Assembly: GCA_965644295.1 (NCBI GenBank)
Contig: CBFFRP010000358.1
Span: forward strand, 124,001-188,000
DNA length: 64,000 bases
Source: Paraphysomonas bandaiensis
Taxonomy: Eukaryota > Chrysophyceae
Direction: 5' to 3'
Position numbers and translations under genes: made by a program. The notes under the pieces are model-generated. The model was not told where the DNA came from, searched no databases, and saw only the letters and a list, made by a program, of their open reading frames with translations. This document shows positions 59,346-64,000 of the stretch, one piece after another; the stretch's first letter is position 1, and the number at the start of each line of letters is the position of its first letter.

Positions 59346-60981
59346 ATGTCGGAGTTTGAATCAGCATCTGGTGAATCATCGCCTATGAGGTCGTCGCCTG
59401 TGGTGGTTATTGTGATAGGGATGGCGGGGTCAGGGTGCGTTCCATGAGCCTCACTGTCGATCGTCTTATATTCTCGTGCAGGAAGTCAACTCTCATGCAC
59501 CGCATTAATCTGTCAATGAACGACAGCAACAAGAGGGGTTATTACGTTAATCTTGATCCTGCTGTGAAGAGCGTCCCTTTTGCGGCGAACATCGACATCA
59601 GAGACACGGTCAACTACAAGGAAGTTATGGAGCAGTATAATTTGGGGCCTAACGGGGCCATTCTGACATCATTAAACCTATTCGCCACTCGGTTTGATCA
59701 AGTTATAGGTGTGTTAACGTATTTTATTAGTGTGATTCATCCGTACAGTGTACAGCACATATGGCTTTACATGTATTATAATAACACTTATTGATCACAG
59801 AGATATTAGAGAAAAGGGCTGAGGAGACAGATTTCGTGTTTGTAGATACTCCAGGGCAAATTGAGGTAATGTTGACAGAGTAGGGCAATGTAGCATATAT
59901 ACCATTGTCGTCTACGATAATTTGGGTTAATGGGAATATTAGGCATTCACATGGTCAGCCGGCGGTCAGATTATTTTGGAGCTGTTGGCGTCGACGTTCC
60001 CTACATGTCTTCTTTATGTGTCCGACTCCGCCAGATGCACAAGCCCGACTACTTTCATGTCGAACATGCTGTACTGTTGCTCGGTGCTCTATAAATCGAA
60101 CTTGCCAGTTATCACTGTATTCAACAAAATAGATGCCGTCTCTTGTGCATACGCGCTGGAGTGGATGACAGATTTTGAGTCATATTTAGATGCATCAGAA
60201 AACACATCCACTAGAGATGGAGAGTATATGAGCTCTCTCAATCGGTCATTGGCTCTCGTCATGGATGAATTTTATAGGTATCTTTCGTCCAGTCGTGGTG
60301 ACTGCACAATAATCAGGAGGCTTAGTACTGATGGTGTTTTTACAGCAACATAAGTGCTATTGGTGTTTCGGCTGCAACGGGTGAGGGGATTCCAGATCTC
60401 TTTCTCAAGGTGTGCACATAGTTTTTGTAATATGTGACCATGAAGCGGCGTTTTGTCATTATGAGGGTGCATTAATGTTGTGTCTGTATGGCGAATAGTG
60501 GTGAATATGTTTAATTGTGATTCACTAGGTTGAAGCTGCCGCTATAGAGTTCCGTGAAAGTTATTTGCCTGAACTCCAGAGGTACATAATTCACTTATTC
60601 ACTGTATGGTTGTGTACATATGTATCTATAATTTTTTCAGTTGTGGTGTGTATTATTTATTACAATCATTTTATATTCATTATGCACACATTGTGATCAT
60701 ACGCTAAGGCAATCTAATCAGATGCAGTATGACGTGTATGATGTGACTGTATAATGCCGCCATCGATACTATTTGACGTCACAGTATTGTGTTGTATAGG
60801 AGAATACGGTTGAGGGAGCAATCGGAGGTAGTTAGACAGCAAAGAGACCTGGAGGCTTTGCGAGGGGTCGGTACATACGTATGTACTTTTGTCTGGTGTG
60901 TGATTGTATGTTTAGGACATGGCTGAAGAGCGTGGAGATAAAGTTATTGCTGATGGCTCCAAGAAGGCTGGACACGTATAA
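59346..60981 (+). CDS. GPN1: GPN-loop GTPase 1 (XAB1/Npa3), 321 aa
   Basis: Eight exons: 59346-59434, 59482-59708, 59801-59865, 59943-60277, 60346-60409, 60529-60581, 60800-60866 and 60916-60981, total 966 bases. G1 is GMAGSGKST, with intron 1 inside it after the second Gly codon's GG. GPN insertion: [24 protein letters not shown]3 [20 protein letters not shown]4 FNKIDAV and SAATGEG for G5. This is the GPN1 arrangement; the family promotes cytosolic assembly and nuclear import of RNA polymerase II. The C-terminus is a charged coil ([19 protein letters not shown]) and shorter than the human protein (374). Start chosen at the ATG at 59346, in good context and with a typical short polar N-terminus. 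Confidence 0.93.
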
Positions 60982-63241
60982 AGACTTGCGTGTGTTAGAA
61001 CGTTCGTACAACTGCGAAGTGAAGATTGACCATGAAGAATTCGTGGTGTTATAGAGCACTGTCTTGCGCGGGCACCGAACTGTAGTGATAATATATAAAC
61101 AGAAATATATTTTATCAGTCATTATCTGGCAGTGTTATGTAAGTACTTTGTGGTCCGTATGCAAAGATTGTCAGTACTATTCACTGTAAAATTAGATTGA
61201 TTCTTATATGTGAAGACAATGCTTCGGTCAGGAATGCAAAGCGCGTAACGATATACTTTATAATACCCAGCTATCGGGTTTGTTTATTCTCGTACATATG
61301 AACCAGATGAGACAGGACAAGATGCCTTGAAATCAAATTGCAAAACTACATAGTGTAGTACACCAGAAATAGTTTACAATTTTTGTACGGCACGCACATC
61401 TTCGCGTTTAGGGTCAGATAAAACAATTTTATATATTTCTTCATATTGTTATTGTGCGAAGTTTTTAATTACTTTATGGCCTTCATCAGGATTCCACATG
61501 CATGTTTCACTTAGAAGTAAAAAACTCTGAAATGACACAACATTCAATTAATCACAATAGTGGAAATCAATTCTTATCATTCATTGCAACTTGCTGTATA
61601 TGTTCAATTATACTTGTAGTAGCGCAATACTGACTGAATTATGTGAACTTTAATAGCAAAGTAATGACGACAATATGAGCAAAGTCAGCAGATACTTCAT
61701 TCTATATACAGCGGCTTTTATGCTATCAAAAATAAGAACTAAAAGAAACGTGCTGGAGTTGCATAATATTATTTACTAATCCCCATTTTGTCTAAGAGTG
61801 ATATTATAGTAAAATGCGATGTTGTAGCACTGTGAGACACAACACCAATATTCTATTCTACAAATCGTATCTTTAACCGCTACTACGTTTTCAGCTTTTT
61901 TGTATACTTTTCATAGGTACTTCTATATTGTAGTCCTGTATATTATGTAATTCCTTGCAACGTAGAATACAGATGGCTACTAGTCATAGGCTTCAAAAGT
62001 CTTCAAGCTTCAAGTACGCACATTGGAGTTGGTTGTAATTCAATATATAGTAAATCGGAAAGTTATATGATACAACGTATATTGATGGTCGTACTTAAAT
62101 CATGTATTTAAGAGCACAAGTGGTTGGAAACAAAGTAGTTATGAGTAGGGCAATGGCTGCTGGCAGCTACACTTATATTGCTCATCATGATGATCAATAG
62201 GTTGACAGTGGTAGTATGAGACAGAGCAGATAATGTGGCTGCTGGTAGGCATAAACGTGCTTCTGTTACATCTTTTTGTTTAATACACTACAGACAGAGT
62301 AGCTTTTTCAACTTTTTCACTTAAATACTGTATTTTTCCCAAAATATCGTAAAATTCCTACGTTTGCATAATGTTAACTTATTCTATATTGATTGGCTCA
62401 ATAATTTACAATATTAGACAGTCACGATCTTATGTAGTCAGTGCTTCTGTCTATCTTGAGTTTTTATAATTAACCTAATTAGCCATTCAGGTGGCGCCAC
62501 ACTATTTATTATGAACGATAGTATCATTTACGCTACGATTAATAGTCATTATAATTTCGGGAAAACATTTTATTAATGGCATTATGATTGCGGGGAATTC
62601 GGCACCGATTATGGGCCGTTAATAGATAAACAATTCTTCTCAATGAAATAACAGAGACAAAAAAGTAAACTCTAGTATCTTTCGAAAGCTGTCACCAATA
62701 ATTAAAAATTAATACTGACCTCGCGGCACAGAATTCCTGTGACTTTTGATTAGATATGATATATCAGGGCCAGGGAACAACATATTGAATTGCAATGAAT
62801 TGCAATAGTATTGTTGGGTCGATTTAAAAACTCCATCAATAGTCGTATAGGAGAGACGCTACGTAGTAATAGTATTGCACTATATTGTGCCCTTGGATAT
62901 ATATATCGTTTATCGTCGTGAATTCAATTGCATCATTTCTACACTATTTTTCCCCGTTTGAATTAGTTTCATGCACGGCACCTACTTCAATATATGTATC
63001 TATTCAGTGAACTCAAATGCTACATGTGCAGTTTGCCCATTAGGGATATGAGAGCTCAAATTCGAAACAATCACCTCGATTATTATTTTTTAGATCAATG
63101 AAAACATATTCAAACCGGCATTGAGTAACAGTACCACAAAATGAATGGCTTGTAACTACAACCACTTGGACAGTCAGCCGTAGCTCTTAATGGTGCAAAT
63201 TCATTCCATGACAGTGTAGGCGCTAAGGTATCAGCCCTTGT
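60982..63241. other. Gene-free AT-rich region, 2.3 kb
   Basis: Convergent 3' flanks of GPN1 and aconitase. Apart from the dispersed repeat at 62462-62640 I see no gene or mobile element. Short frames here have no protein-like features. Confidence 0.55.
62462..62640 (-). repeat. Dispersed repeat, copy 2 (long form)
   Basis: Reverse complement matches 26566-26690 in the blocks TAATTAGGTTAATTA, GTGGCGCCACCT / GTGATGCCACCTT, TTCCCCGCAAT and GGCCCATAAT, with about 50 extra bases in the middle. No coding capacity. Confidence 0.75.
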
Positions 63242-64000
63242 CTAGAGAGACTTCAAGCGAGCAAGCTCCTTCTCGTAGTTGATTTTGTAGTCCTCTCCAA
63301 GGTCAACATTCGCACCGCGGTCGGTATAGTCCTTAAGAGTTAAGAGTGATGAGAGCAATATATGTGATAAGTTATTCAGGTCCACAAATTTAGTATTCTA
63401 TTCTCATCATTGGGCCATCATACTGCAGAGGCACAACAAACGTACCTTCATTTGGTCAAAGTTCATGTATCTGAATGTATCTTTCGCCGTGGCCTCAATT
63501 TTACTGGCATATTTCATGTACTCTTCCACAGACGGCAGCTTGCCTTCGATGGAGGCCACCGCAGCCAGTTCCGCGGAAGCTAGGAAAACATTAGCTCCCT
63601 TGCCCAACCTGTTAGGGAAGTTGCGGGTCGACGTCGACACGACGCTAGACTTATCCTTGACTCTTGCCTGGTTGCCCATACACAGGGAGCATCCAGGCAT
63701 TTCCGTGCGGGCACCAACCTTCCCGTAGATGGAGTAGTAGCCCTCGTCAATAAGCTGCGTCTCATCCATCCTGGTGGGGGGAGCAATCCAAAGACGAGTA
63801 GGAAGCTGACCTTCGTACTTGTCCAACAATTTTCCGGCAGCTCTGAAATGTCCTGATAAAATGCAACAGAAGTGTTAATGCGCACTACACCCAATACTGT
63901 ATATACGCATCCACTTTCTACAGGAACTTGTAGCATAATCAATAAACGCACGTACCGATGTTTGTCATACAAGAACCAATGAAGACCTCGTCAATAGGAG
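63242..64000 (-). CDS. Aconitase B (AcnB-type aconitate hydratase), C-terminal part
   Basis: Three exons are visible and the gene continues beyond the window. The outermost reads PIDEVFIGSCMTNI, with the first cluster Cys. The next reads HFRAAGKLLDKYEGQLPTRL, WIAPPTRMD, GARTEMPGCSLCMGNQARV with the CxxC of the [4Fe-4S] cluster, STSTRNFPNRLGKGANVFLA and SAELAAVAS, to FRYMNFDQMK. The last exon (to 63242) is a short charged end, LGEDYKINYEKELARLKSL. This matches bacterial AcnB almost residue for residue in the cluster region and not the mitochondrial AcnA/ACO2 type. It isomerises citrate and isocitrate in the TCA or glyoxylate cycle. The C-terminal exon replaces the bacterial ending. Two introns show it is a genuine nuclear gene. 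The N-terminus is not seen, so targeting is unknown. Confidence 0.92.

Overview
Nuclear DNA of a eukaryote: almost every gene is broken by short GT-AG introns (mostly 45-200 bases), there are no operons or Shine-Dalgarno sites, and the products are eukaryotic (MON2, NUP35, CLN3/battenin, ATG8, a SUDS3-type Sin3 subunit, GPN1, a two-domain membrane nucleotidyl cyclase). A bacterial-type aconitase B and a plant/protist-type polyamine or amino acid transporter suggest a unicellular eukaryote. SUDS3, NUP35, CLN3 and a Ly6/uPAR-like GPI protein would suit a holozoan relative of animals, but I cannot name the species. Exon-intron models were built by hand from reading frame, splice sites and family similarity. 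Totals divisible by three support CLN3, PhyH, the transporter, the Ly6-like gene, the lipase, ATG8, SUDS3 and GPN1.

Layout: 0-4 kb, end of an unknown gene, CHIC/golgin-A7 (minus), CLN3 (plus). 4-6.7 kb, repeat debris. 6.7-9.9 kb, unknown gene (minus) and PhyH dioxygenase (plus). 10.2-12.4 kb, foldback Copia remnant. 13-19.3 kb, transporter (minus) and an EF-hand protein (plus). 19.8-20.3 kb, transposon debris. 20.7-23.1 kb, Ly6/uPAR-like GPI protein (minus) and class 3 lipase (plus). 23.6-27.2 kb, Crypton-like and hAT-like relics around ATG8. 27.7-33.2 kb, SUDS3 (minus), S10 carboxypeptidase and a small unknown gene (plus). 33.8-43.3 kb, cyclase (minus) and NUP35 (plus). 43.9-49.1 kb, a foldback repeat and a nested Copia element. 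49.5-61.0 kb, MON2 (minus) and GPN1 (plus). 61-63.2 kb, gene-free. 63.2-64 kb, C-terminal part of aconitase B (minus).

The genes stand as head-to-head pairs. In six of seven pairs the start codons lie about 0.46-0.59 kb apart. The CHIC/CLN3 and cyclase/NUP35 intervals contain long TACA/TATG arrays, and three intervals share the 10-mer CTGCTGTATA. Shared promoters would couple genes without obvious pathway links, though several products act in the endolysosomal and Golgi system (CLN3, MON2, ATG8, carboxypeptidase, CHIC-type protein). The most notable observations are the cyclase whose two catalytic halves are swapped relative to animal adenylyl cyclases, the hidden Ly6/uPAR-like gene with a stretched last loop, the intron-bearing aconitase B, a covarying GNRA hairpin in two copies of a repeat, and a young-looking but defective Copia copy inserted into an older inverted LTR of its own family.
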